Shown here in pieces: positions 43,643 to 54,800 of a stretch of 64,000 bases of DNA (positions within the stretch are counted from its first letter, which is position 1; every line of letters starts with the position of its first letter). The notes under the pieces are model-generated. The model searched no databases. It worked only from the letters and a program-made list of their open reading frames with translations, and was not told where the DNA came from. Made by a program: the position numbers and the translations under genes. Origin of the DNA: Astropecten irregularis (taxonomy: Eukaryota > Echinodermata > Asteroidea > Paxillosida > Astropectinidae). The stretch is taken from the NCBI GenBank assembly GCA_963971285.1, contig OZ020255.1, forward strand, positions 10,746,931 to 10,810,930. The letters are read 5' to 3'.

Positions 43643-45239
43643 AGTTGTTTCTTGTCTTGTAGTAAGCGTGGTCTGTTAGTACGCCTGGACCTGACAGTAA
43701 GCCAGCTTGTGAGACACGGTGCCAATCAGTAGTTGTTTCTTGTAGTAAGCGCGGTCTGTTAGTACGCCTGGACCTGACAGTAAGCCAGCTTGTGAGCCAC
43801 GGTGCCGATCAGTAGTTGTTTCTTGTAGTAAGCGCGGTCTGTTAGTACGCCTGGACCTGACAGTAAGCCAGCTTGTGAGACACGGTGCCGATCAGTAGTT
43901 GTTTCTTGTAGTAAGCGCGGTCTGTTAGTACGCCTGGACCTGACAGTAAGCCAGCTTGTGAGCCACGGTGCCGATCAGTAGTTGTTTCTTGTAATAAGCG
44001 CGGTCTGTTAGTATGCCTGGACCTGACAGTAAGCCAGCTTGTGAGCCACGGTGCCGATCAGTAGTTGTTTCTTGTAATAAGCGCGGTCTGTTAGTACGCC
44101 TGGACCTGACAGTAAGCCAGCTTGTGAGCCACGGTGCCAATCAGTAGTTGTTTCTTGTAGTAAGCGCGGTCTGTTAGTATGCCTGGACCTGACAGTAAGC
44201 CAGCTTGTGAGCCACGGTGCCAATCAGTAGTTGTTTCTTGTAATAAGCGCGGTCTGTTAGTATGCCTGGACCTGACAGTAAGCCAGCTTGTGAGCCACGG
44301 TGCCAATCAGTACGTAGTTGTTTCTTGTAATAAGCGCGGTCTGTTAGTACGCCTGGACCTGACAGTAAGCCAGCTTGTGAGCCACGGTGCCAATCAGTAG
44401 TTGTTTCTTGTAATAAGCGCGGTCTGTTAGTATGCCTGGACCTGACAGTAAGCCTGTGAGCCACGGTGCCGATCAGTAGTTGTTTCTTGTAGTAAGCGCG
44501 GTCTGTTAGTATGCCTGGACCTGACAGTAAGCCAGCTTGTGAGCCACGGTGCCGATCAGTAGTTGTTTCTTGTAATAAGCGCGGTCTGTTAGTATGCCTG
44601 GACCTGACAGTAAGCCAGCTTGTGAGCCACGGTGCCAATCAGTAGTTGTTTCTTGTAATAAGCGCGGTCTGTTAGTATGCCTGGACCTGACAGTAAGCCT
44701 GTGAGCCACGGTGCCGATCAGTAGTTGTTTCTTGTAGTAAGCGCGGTCTGTTAGTATGCCTGGACCTGACAGTAAGCCAGCTTGTGAGACACGGTGCCGA
44801 TCAGTAGTTTTTTTCTTGTAGTAAGCGCGGTCTGTTAGTATGCCTGGACCTGACAGTAAGCCAGCTTGTGAGCCACGGTGCCAATCAGTAGTTGTTTCTT
44901 GTAGTAAGCACGGTCTGTTAGTACGCCTGGACCTGACAGTATGCCAGCTTGTGAGACACGGTGCCGATCAGTAGTTGTTTCTTGTAGTAAGCGTGGTCTG
45001 TTAGTATGCCTGGACCTGACAGTAAGCCAGCTTGTGAGACACGGTGCCGATCAGTAGTTGTTTCTTGTAGTAAGCGTGGTCTGTTAGTACGCCTGGACCT
45101 GACAGTAAGCCAGCTTGTGAGACACGGTGCCAATCAGTAGTTGTTTCTTGTAGTAAGCGCGGTCTGTTAGTATGCCTGGACCTGACAGTATGCCAGCTTG
45201 TGAGACACGGTGCCGATCAGTAGTTGTTTCTTGTAGTAA
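43643..45239 (-). repeat. 83-bp satellite, 19 units, derived from the PON last exon
   Basis: Read on the - strand, each unit is a copy of the end of the PON coding sequence: YYKKQLLIGTVAHKLAYC.., stop TAA, then CAGACCGCGC and straight into the next copy. Nineteen TTAGTA (stop) positions occur from about 43675 to 45165 at 83-bp steps. Two units lack 4 bp and one has a 4-bp insertion. The series continues, after the 45240-48499 insertion, into the three units that end in the real PON exon 9. Since 83 is not a multiple of three, reading through the units passes through all three frames. Confidence 0.95.
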
Positions 45240-45259
45240 CCCTTATAGAAATATAATGG

Positions 45260-45785
45260 TGCTTGCCGGCAAGCTTACAGCAAGCTTGCCGGCAAGCTTG
45301 CCGGCAAGCTCCCAGCAAGCTTGCCGGCAAGCTGGTATTATGCTTGCCGGCAAGCTGGTATTATGCTTGCAGCAAGCTTGCAGGGTTTCAAAAATGCAAA
45401 TGAGGGCAAGCTTGCTTTTGCTTGCGGCAAGCTTGCGGCAAGCTTGATTTCAAGTTTGCGGCAAGCTTGTAGCAAGCGTGCAGCAAGCTTGCTTTTGCTT
45501 GCGGCAAGCTTGCAGCAAGCTTGTTTTCAAGTTTGCGGCAAGCTTGCAGCAAGCTTGTTTTCAAGTTTGCGGCAAGCTTGCAGCAAGCTTGTTTTCAAGT
45601 TTGCGGCAAGCTTGCAGCAAGCTTGTTTTCAAGTTTGCGGCAAGCTTGCAGCAAGCTTGTTTTCAAGTTTGCGGCAAGCTTGCAGCAAGCTTGTTTTCAA
45701 GTTTGCAGTTTTTATCCTGGTGCTTGCCGGCAAGCTTGCTCACTAGCAAGCTTGTATTATGCTTGCAGCAAGCTTGTATACCTTG
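45260..45785. repeat. Subterminal CAAGCTTG palindrome cluster, left
   Basis: Dozens of GCAAGCTTGC-like palindromes occur, including a regular 31-bp unit of about six copies (GTTTGCGGCAAGCTTGCAGC with AAGCTTGTTTTCAA). Frames through it (Leu-Gln-Gln-Ala-Cys repeats) are not genes. Confidence 0.9.
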
Positions 45786-46029
45786 CATGGCCATTAACAG
45801 GTGGAGAAAATACTCTATAAAGATTTTAACTGCAATGAAACTCTGGGCAATTTTATTATAATAAAGTTTACAAAAAATTTATTGAAGCACTTGTTCACAT
45901 TTACAGGGATGTGAGTGGCCACACAAACACAAAATCTAAAAACACCAAGGAAACGCTGAAATTTCCTATACTTTTGTACACAGCAGGTATACATAAAAAC
46001 CTGAAATTCTAAAATTCTTAAAAACGTCA

Positions 46030-46590
46030 ATCTTGTCCCGCCACTAATTGGCTTCAAGATTGAATGGCAACTTCTTGATAAGGTGCGTGTTCTCGCTGGC
46101 ATTGTCGAACACTCCCAGGCTACATGTAGGTGTGGTACGTACCACACTGTGGTGGCTCGTGCTGCATGGACTTTCTCCAGAAAAATCAGAGAAATCTCTT
46201 AGGCCCGCTGAATCTCTTGGTGATATCCTTGGCCACTGTCACAGCTTACTCGTGAAAGCTGTACTGACTACGCTGCTAGCTGTTTCCGTATCTCTCCGTC
46301 AGCACCTCTCTTGCCCTGATGTACATATGCTTCCTCCGTGCCAATGAGCAGGTAGTGCTCGACGAGATGCTGTGGCTTTCCGGTTACATACTGATGAAGG
46401 AAGTTTAGCTTGGTGATGTCTGCATCAAGGGGTTGGCTGTTGATAAGCGAATTGAATGAATTTCGGCACAGGGGATATTGCAGCTGTTCTCTATTTAACT
46501 CTGCTAGTTGGGAGATGCACTTTTCAAGCACTGACGATATCGTCATCCATCTAAATTTCACTCTGGTGATGAGACTCTGCAGCACTTAAT
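46030..46590 (-). pseudogene. Decayed BEL/Pao retrotransposon gag (DUF1759-like) fragment
   Basis: On the - strand the frame at 46585-46290 contains 'SLINSQPLD', 'KLNFLHQYVTGKPQHLVEHY' and 'EEAY'. After a frameshift come 'AREVLTERYGN' and, further on, 'NASENTHLIKKLPFNL'. This order is typical of the gag-like DUF1759 domain of BEL/Pao retrotransposons. Frameshifts and stops break it, no protease or reverse transcriptase is visible, and no LTRs were found. It is a captured, non-functional relic inside the 3.26-kb element. Confidence 0.65.
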
Positions 46591-47989
46591 TTTGCTGGCT
46601 GTAGTTGTTCCAGCTTTTTATCCCTCTCTATCCTCATTGCTTCAACCTTGGTGGTCGCCTGCAACTCCTCTAGCTTCAGTTGCTTTTCTTTGTCGGTAAA
46701 CTCCAGCTATTCACTCCAGACTTCCAAAAAGATGTATATTCTCAATATATTCCACCGAATTACGAAACAGGGAGTCACTTGAATGTAGTGGCACATGTGA
46801 TTCAGCTATCTGCAATTTAATAATACAGAACAGAGAAAAACAATAAGACAACTTGTCTTTGTGTACATAACAAATGCAACTTTGCACAATGCTCCATAAA
46901 TACACACGTAAAAAAGCACAATTTATCCAAACAAAAGTAGGCCTCTGGCCAAAATCACTTGAAATAATGGTCAAAACTATAATCAAAGTTACTAGCAAAC
47001 AATAAAGAAATATAAAGAAAGGTTAACTTACCAAGTTGGGGTCTCTATAGGGTCTCAATCAGGGTGAATAAGGAAGAAGAAAATGTTGGCTTTGAGTCCT
47101 ACCTCCATGTGGTTGGTTATACACTGTGACAGTGGACAGTGCTGACAAAATGGCTACTTGTATACATGTGGCATACCAGAGGTCAGTGTGGTCACTTGAC
47201 ACCTGTGGCATTCCTAAGATAAGTTTGTTTACATTAACTGTCTAATCCTCTTGCACACATGTTTATTGGAAGAAACACTGTGCTGGCTAAAACAATGAAT
47301 ATGCATATGACCTGAGCAAGCTCTTTCAATGAAAAAACTAAAGGAAAAATCTTCAAAAATAATACAGAGATAAATGAATGACTAATAATCCTAACTAATA
47401 ATAAACAGTGGTGAATACAATAACAAGGCACTTGACAATTTAAAACACAAAAAAAAACAAGTCATCCAAAAGCTTGGCAAATCATGAACTATATATTGTA
47501 ATACTAGCCGAACCCTCACTGCACAGCCTGCTGCTGTGACATTACTTTAAATTATAAAATAAATGCAGATCAGTAAAAATGTAGAGCTAGACCTTAAACA
47601 ATTTTCTTTGAATCCTCATAGGAATTTGGGACAATTTTCAAAATACAATAACTAAACTTTTCATACTAATAATTTATGTGTAAGTATGCAGGACTCTTGA
47701 TTAAAAAACTTAATTGCCAGGAATTCCATAGGAAGAATTAATTTAATAGAAGATAGAACTCTTGATTAATTAATTGACCATGCAGGTTGATCATATCCAA
47801 ATTTAATTGATAAACTCCAATATCATGCTTTTTGATTTTAAATCCTGGCTTTTTATGTCTGGGAAAACTTTCAAAATCAAATTACTTTATTAATTATCAA
47901 AGTAATTAAACAAAAAGGGGTGTTTGATAATTCTGTCTGGTTGGGTCCTAATTGTGCAGTTAATTGTTTGCATCCATATGTTTCTCATG

Positions 47990-48480
47990 GCAAGCTTGCA
48001 AGCTGACAGCAACTTGGTTGCAAGCTTGCAGCCAACCATGCAAGCTTGCAGCCATATTGCTGCAAGCTTGCAAGCTGACAGCAACTTGGTTGCAAGCTTG
48101 CAGCCAACCATGCAAGCTTGCAGTCATGATGCTGGCAAGCTTGCAAGCTTGCAGCCATGATGCTGGCAAGCTTGCAAGCTTGCAGTCATGATGCTGGCAA
48201 GCTTGCAAGCTTGCAGCCATGATGCTGGCAAGCTTGCAAGCTTGCAGCCATGATGCTGGCAAGCTTGCAAGCTTGCAGCCATGTTGCTGGCAAGCTTGCA
48301 AGGTGACAGCAAGCTGCGCGCTGATCAATACAAGCTTGCCGCAAGCTTGTTGGTAAGCTTGCATAAGCTTGCAGGCTTGCCAGGAGCTTGTCGGGAGCTT
48401 GCAGAAGTACCATACAAGCTTCTTTAAGCTTGCCGCAACCTTAATAAGCTTGCCGCAAGCTTAATACTAGCTTGCAGCAA
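47990..48480. repeat. Subterminal CAAGCTTG palindrome cluster, right
   Basis: Two roughly 65-bp units (48000-48120) are followed by about six 31-bp units GCAAGCTTGCAAGCTTGCAG plus (C/T)CATGATGCTG, then looser GCTTGCCGCAAGCTTG copies. It mirrors the left cluster in motif but not in unit order. Confidence 0.9.
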
Positions 48481-48499
48481 TCTTAATTTTCTATAAGGG

Positions 48500-48755
48500 A
48501 AGCGTGGTCTGTTATTAGTATGCCTGGACCTGACAGTAAGCCAGCTTGTGAGCCACGGTGCCGATCAGTAGTTGTTTCTTGTAGTAAGCGTGGTCTGTTA
48601 GTACGCCTGGACCTGACAGTAAGCCAGCTTGTGAGCCACGGTGCCAATCAGTAGTTGTTTCTTGTAGTAAGCACGGTCTGTTAGTATGCCTGGACCTGAC
48701 AGTAAGCCAGCTTGTGAGCCACGGTGCCGATCAGTAGTTGTTTCTTGTAGTAAGC
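48500..48755 (-). repeat. 83-bp satellite, gene-proximal 3 units of PON copy A
   Basis: Stop-codon positions are at 48515, 48598 and 48681. The last is the genuine stop of PON exon 9, so the array starts inside the coding exon. The 48515 unit has a 3-bp insertion (GTTATTAGTATG) that is also found in one unit of the other PON array (60944). Confidence 0.95.
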
Positions 48756-48857
48756 GCCCGATGACGAGCTAGAAACCTGTCTACCGTCATCCACGTAGGC
48801 TTCCCTGACCTCATAAGAGTATGGTGCCTGCTTGGATGTCAGGTGAATATGCAGTAC
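48681..48857 (-). CDS. PON copy A exon 9: C-terminus and stop
   Basis: The acceptor CTAATGACAG|GTACTG and the stop TAA at 48683-48681 bound this exon. LLIGTVAHKLAYC aligns with PON1 'LLIGTVFHKALYC' (Cys353), followed by a five-residue extension. The last 70-odd bases are the founding unit of the 83-bp satellite. Confidence 0.94.
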   Translation of the reverse strand, partial: VLHIHLTSKQAPYSYEVREAYVDDGRQVSSSSSGAYYKKQLLIGTVAHKLAYCQVQAY

Positions 48858-51800
48858 CTGTCATTAGGAACAAGACCAATGTTCAGATCAGCTACCATTG
48901 CCTTTCTGGTCAAATTGTTTTTAATAGTCTACGTACACAGCTTTTGAGATTATCGTAATCACACAAGCTGAATGAAAATGTACCACAAGTACATTTGTAA
49001 ATCTTCATTAACCCTAACCCTTGACATTTTCCACACAAGACAAGAGCCGTTCACCTCACATTACCAGGTACAGTCTCCACAGAGGGACTGGATCATAAAC
49101 CACATATGTTACCACACAAACCACACTGTGGTATATTGTGGTATTCAGGTACCACACTTACCACATCAAAAACCCTGTGTGGTAAAGTGTGGTATGGAGG
49201 AGGGTTAGGGTTGAACTATAAACGATCATAAAAAGATATTTGCAATATTGAAATCATTTTAATACCACTGTAAACCCATGGTACAAATCCATGGTAATTT
49301 GCTATAAAATGTGTTGTTGGCATGGTTTTACCATGGTAACCGTTAAACCATAGTTACTAAATAGCAATTCTTGTATATGTTTATTTATACCTGTGATGAA
49401 CATGGTTGGTTCATATCATTGTAGTGTAACGTCATCTCATAGACATCCATTTGACACCCCACCCATAGGTCTCCAGTTGCCGAGTCCACGTAGATGTTGT
49501 CCAAAATAGTTCCTAGATTAATTACCTGAAACGATTTACAATAATATTGCGAATTATTACCTGAATGATTCATTTTGGAGACAATATAAAAACGCGTATT
49601 TTGTCTGTCTAATTGAGAAGCGTAATGCGTTACGCATTTCTTGTTCCTATTCCTATGCACCAGAAAGAGTTGAAACATTGAAACAGGTAATTATAATAAT
49701 ATTGACTGGCATTACTTTCGGGAGATACCACATATATTTCCCCCACTAGACCTCGTCTTCGGCTCGGGGCAATATGAGACTAGTTTGGAAAATATATGTG
49801 GTATCTCCCTCAATGCCAGTCAATATTATATAATAATTCCCTGGAGTAGCTCACTGATTGAAACAACCTGAACAGAGAATACCACAGGTACTGCCTAGGA
49901 GAAAATAGCTGCACCAAAAGTTGCCCCCCCCCCCCCCCCACTCAAAAATCAAAGTCCAAACTATAATGCTGCTTCAGATTGCTACAAATTGAGCCAAATA
50001 CAGCCCAATAATTTGAAGCACTCAATATGTGACTTATGAAAACTGCTCATGAGCCCCATTTATTTTTCATCATATCTTGTTTATCTGTCAAAGTGGTTTG
50101 TGAGATAGGCATACAGATTCAATGCAGATTCTCATTTAATATCAGTAATTAAGGTCAGAAAACAATCAAATCCTTTTGCCAACCTGAACGGCTTTCAAGG
50201 AATGGTCGGAGTTTCGCTCGTACACGGTTATTGCTCCTTCCACAGGACATGCAACATAAACATACCTAGGACAAAGAAACAATTTAAGCTTTGTAATGAT
50301 TTATAGGATACTTGAGTCTAGACCCCAGGCACTGTGACTTTCAAACGGAACTTAGGGTATTTAGTATTTATTTCATTTCTTGGGAAGAACAAGTTACAAA
50401 GCACAAGAACAAGAACAACAATTAACATTTTCAGTAGAACAGGACAAAACAAATACATAACTATGTCATGTACATAAGAATCCAATTAGCTCCGGAAGGA
50501 TTGCCCAAAAGAAATTATTCCTGTCAAAGGGGCTCTCCAGACTAATTGAATTAAATAAATATAAATGAATATAAATAATCATAAATTACAAATAATTTAA
50601 ATAATAATAAATGCAAACAAAATAACAAGAATTCATTCAGATAAAGCACAGGGGTTCTCCAGATTGATTGAAATTAATTACATAAAAATAAATATAAATT
50701 TAAATAAAAATAAATTTCATTCACACGAGGGGCTGGCTTTGGAAACTGACAAAAGTCCACATTGGGACACAATTTTACAGCACCACGGGACTAACCCCGA
50801 TCCGGTTAAAGGTAGTATCATACTTTGGTAGCATACCGAAACAGAAATCTTCACAGATTTACTTATAACTTACAGGATATAAAGATGGTGATAGTAAAAA
50901 CATACCGTTTAAATTTCTTAGTGGATTTGGGAGATGTTCGGAGGTGAATTATATATGACAGGTTAGAACAGAACAAAGAAATAAATTGATATGGTCAAGT
51001 TTTGAATGATGCTCAAGTCAAATATATATACCCACCTCCCGTCCGGAGACATATTGATTCCGTTCAGCTCAAAACCCCTCCCTACCACGACCTGGGCCTT
51101 GCCAGTATCCATCTGGTAGAATGCCACGTTGCCCCAGGGAAACTTCATCAACCCCTCCAGGTATCGCATGATGTATTGGGTGTTGTAGCCGTCGTTGGTG
51201 AAGTAGAATGAGTCGGGGCCTACTGCCACCACATCGTTGACGCTGTATTTCAGAGATTCAGTATCATTTGAAAACTGTTTAATTGCTTTGTTTTGTTTTT
51301 TTAAGTTTGTGGAACATTGGTGATATGGCACTAGTTCCTCCTCCTAATTAACCAGTCAGTAACCATTTTTATCAGAACTGCCAGCTGCTGATTTTTTCTA
51401 TTCAACAAGTGTCATCAGATACAATTGTGAGTCCTGCGTCTAAGATTGAGACTTTGAGTCACCGTATTTCAAGTTTGAGTCATATGGTTTAATTTTGAGT
51501 TACTCGGTTCAAGTTTGAGTCACACAGTTCAAGTTTGAGTGATATGGTTCAAGTTTGAGTCACATATGGTACAAATTTTAGTCACTGAGTCACAAGGTTC
51601 AAGTTTGAGTCACATATGGTTCAAGTTTGAATCATGTGGTTCAAGTTTGAATCACATGGTTCAAGGTTGAGTCACGTGGTTCAAGTTTGAGTCACATGGT
51701 TCAAGCTTGAGTCACGTGCACGTGGTTCAAGCTTGAGTCACGTGGTTTAAGATTGAGTCACGTGGTTTAAGTTTGAGTCACGTGGTTCAAGCTTGAGTCA

Positions 51801-54800
51801 CGTGGTTTAAGTTTGAGTCACGTGGTTCAAGCTTGAGTCACGTGGTTTAAGTTTGAGTCACGTGGTTCAAGCTTGAGTCACGTGGTTCAAGTTTGAATCA
51901 CGTGGTTCAAGCTTGAGTCACGTGGTTCAAGCTTGAGTCACGTGGTTCAAGCTTGAGTCACGTGGTTCAAACTTGAGTCACGTGGTTCAAGCTTGAGTCA
52001 CCTGGTTCAAGCTTGAGTCACGTGGTTCAAGCTTGAGTCACGTGGTTCAAGCTTGAGTCACGTGGTTCAAGCTTGAGTCACATGATTTAAGTTTGAGTCA
52101 CGTGGTTTAAGTTTGAGTCACGTGGTTCAAGCTTGAGTCACGTGGTTCAAGTTTGAATCACGTGGTTCAAGCTTGAGTCACGTGGTTCAAGCTTGAGTCA
52201 CGTGGTTCAAGCTTGAGTCAAGTGGTTCAAACTTGAGTCACGTGGTTCAAGCTTGAGTCACGTGGTTCAAGCTTGAGTCACGTGGTTTAAGTTTGAGTCA
52301 CGTGGTTCAAGCTTGAGTCACGTGGTTCAAGCTTGAGTCACGTGGTTCAAGTTTGAGTCTCAAGGTTCAAGTTTGAGTCTCAAGGTTCAAGTTTGAGTCA
52401 CACGGTTCAAGTTTGAGTCACATTAGTGGTACAAATATCAAATGCCAATTTGAGTCACTGAGTCACAAGGTTCAACTTGAGTTTTAGTCACATATGGTTC
52501 ATGTTTGAGTCATGTGGTTCAAGTTTGAGTCACTTGGTTCAAGATCGAGTCACATATGGTTCAAATTTGAGTCACAATTAGGTTCAAGAGTATGGTCAAG
52601 ACTTGGTCAAGACAAAAGTCAACATACTTGCAGTCGATGGAGTAATTCTGTTTTGGAAAAAAAAAACGAATTGTGATGTTTTTCCATATCAAAAGGGCGA
52701 ATTATTTGAGTACAGGTCACTCATGTCCATGTTCAGGTCTCATGAATCAGTCAGTCATATTACCTTGTCATGAGTGGATCCGTAATGGACTTCAGATACT
52801 TGAGGGATCGTTTCTCCATGTCAAAGCTGAATACTTCAATGGCTTCGATCTGGCGCTTGTGATTCACAACAAAAACAGTCGCTAGAAAAGAGAATTCAAA
52901 CCTCATATTAGAAGGCGTGTGTTGGAATTAAAACAATTTCAGGGGACGATTTCACAAAGCCCTACAATCGATCGTAACTCAGAGTTACAAAGGGTAACTC
53001 ATCATAGGGACCTATCCTATGTAGGACTGCAATGTATCATAACTCCTACGATTGATAGTATTAGTTACAATGATAATATGCAAATTAGGCTTGCCCTTCA
53101 CCGACTTGGATGAGCACTGTATACTCAGTGCCAGTGGCGTCACCAGACTTTTGAGTCTGGGGGGGGGGGGGGCACAAGGAGGGCACTTACAATTGTTTGG
53201 GGGGCACTACAATACATATTATATTCTTTTTCACCAACCCAAATCTCAAATGGGGGGGCACGTGCCCCCCCAACCCCCCCCCCCCCCCCCCCCCCCCCTT
53301 GGCGACGCCACTGCTCAGTGCTTGTGAGTGCACGTGAAAAATATCACGTGCTGGCTCAGGTGGGATTCGAACCCACGACCTCATGCTTACTAGTGCAGAT
53401 GCCATACCGCTAGGCCACTGAGCTAGCTGGGGTCATCAGCAGGGTGATTCAAATCCAATATCGCGGCGGGTACGTTATGATGAGTTTGGTGAAAATTTAC
53501 CCAAGGGGTAATAATGAATGGACTTTGCATGTGGGCCATTAATTTCAGTTACTCACTCTGGGTTGGGTCCTCCCAAGCACTGATACCGTGGGGTCTGAAG
53601 TCGTCATGATCGAAGCTTCCCGTGATCGGTAGCTCGGTCACGTTAGCGTCAGGGTTGTTGAAATCAAACAGGTAGATATGACCCTTCCAGGTCAGAGCCA
53701 CTGGATCCATACCAATGCCCATCTTTGAAAAGGTTATGCCCTACCCAAAGAGAAGAGGACACCACAATGTTAAAACTCATTCACTGTGTACTGACTACTT
53801 CTTTTAAATCTGTATTTGACAAAAGGAAGAGAATGCACAGGAAACATGGTTATAACTGGGGCCAATTTCATAGAGCTGCTAAGCACACTTAAAATTGCTT
53901 AGCACAAAAATAGCTTGCCCAATAAATACAACAAACCACCATCAAAAATTCTACTTGATATTCATGGTCAGTGAACAACAGCCAAAGAACAATTGCAAGT
54001 GATAGACAACACACGGAAATTGTAAACCCTGTTTTTACTAAGACAGAAATGTCATGCTTAGCGATTATTTTGTACTATTAAAGCACCTCTATGAAAGGCG
54101 CGTAATAAAATGTAATAATTTAATTTTTAATTTAATTTCAATTTATGAAATTGGCCCCAGCTCTATCATCTTGATCCCAATAATTTGTTATTCTTTGCAG
54201 TCCCGAGTCGGCAGTGTGCATGTGTGGAGTTTTATCCATTCTGGGGCTGCTGTTTTAAAGATACTATCATACTTTGGTGGGAAACCAAAACATGTTCACA
54301 GATTTACCTATAACTTATAGGCTGTAAAGATGGACCTGTTACAAACATACCATTAATTTTTTTTTTTCGTTGTGGGAAAATGTGTTTTTGTGTGGTAATC
54401 ATCAAATTCCCACAAGGGAAACAGACTGGTTAACTTGAATTTCAAAGGGCATGTACAACATTGGTAACAAACCAAAACAGAAATGTTAAAAGATTTACAT
54501 AATAACTTACAGATGATGGTGATGGTAGAAACCTACTGTGACAATTTTTCTGCCTGAAATGCTGTATTTTTCAAGAAATGAGTTTTAAAAAATACAAACC
54601 GAAAACAGTTTTGATCTCCAAAATCAAAACTTCACAATTACAATTACAATTTTGCGAAACAATTGCAATGGTTTTTTGCTTTAAAACTTCACAATGGGAG
54701 ACTTTTGAGAACCGGTCTTCAAGTCAACAGCGCACGCGTACACAATTGTGAGCATGTGCGCGTTGTTTTGCACGTGCGCTGTTGACTTGAAGACTGGTTC

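Larger units (their letters stand above)
45240..48499. mobile_element. 3.26-kb TIR insertion splitting the 83-bp array
   Basis: The ends are CCCTTATAGAAA (45240-45251) and TTTCTATAAGGG (48488-48499). The flanking array sequence (..TTGTAGTAA and AAGCGTGGTC..) joins cleanly with a 2-bp AA overlap, so the element sits in what was one satellite unit. Both ends carry dense CAAGCTTG/GCAAGCTTGC palindromes (45260-45785 and 47990-48480). The AT-rich middle holds a decayed BEL/Pao-type gag fragment and no intact transposase, so the element is non-autonomous. CCCT..AGGG ends recall piggyBac, but the flank is not TTAA. Confidence 0.8.

Noticed and set aside
43925-45133. Many 67-154 codon open frames on the - strand
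   Set aside because: They are the rotating frames of the 83-bp satellite, not independent genes; only the unit at 48681-48857 is joined to real PON exons.
45321-45861. Overlapping frames rich in Leu-Gln-Gln-Ala-Cys on the + strand
   Set aside because: They are translations of the 31-bp CAAGCTTG palindrome repeat inside the TIR element.
47960-48413. Lys-Leu-Ala-Ser-Leu-Gln-Ala-Cys repeat frames on the - strand
   Set aside because: They are by-products of the right-hand CAAGCTTG repeat cluster, with no start context or conservation.
45240-48499. Assignment of the insertion to piggyBac
   Set aside because: The CCCT..AGGG ends fit but the flanks are GTAA and AAGC rather than TTAA, and no transposase is present.
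51449-52600. A CRISPR-like array
   Set aside because: Units are directly adjacent 20-bp repeats without unique spacers, in an intron of a eukaryotic gene.
53345-53425. A possible tRNA-Thr gene on the - strand (loop CTAGTAA)
   Set aside because: The acceptor and T arms are fair, but the anticodon stem does not pair and the same unit is the head of a SINE found at 42628.
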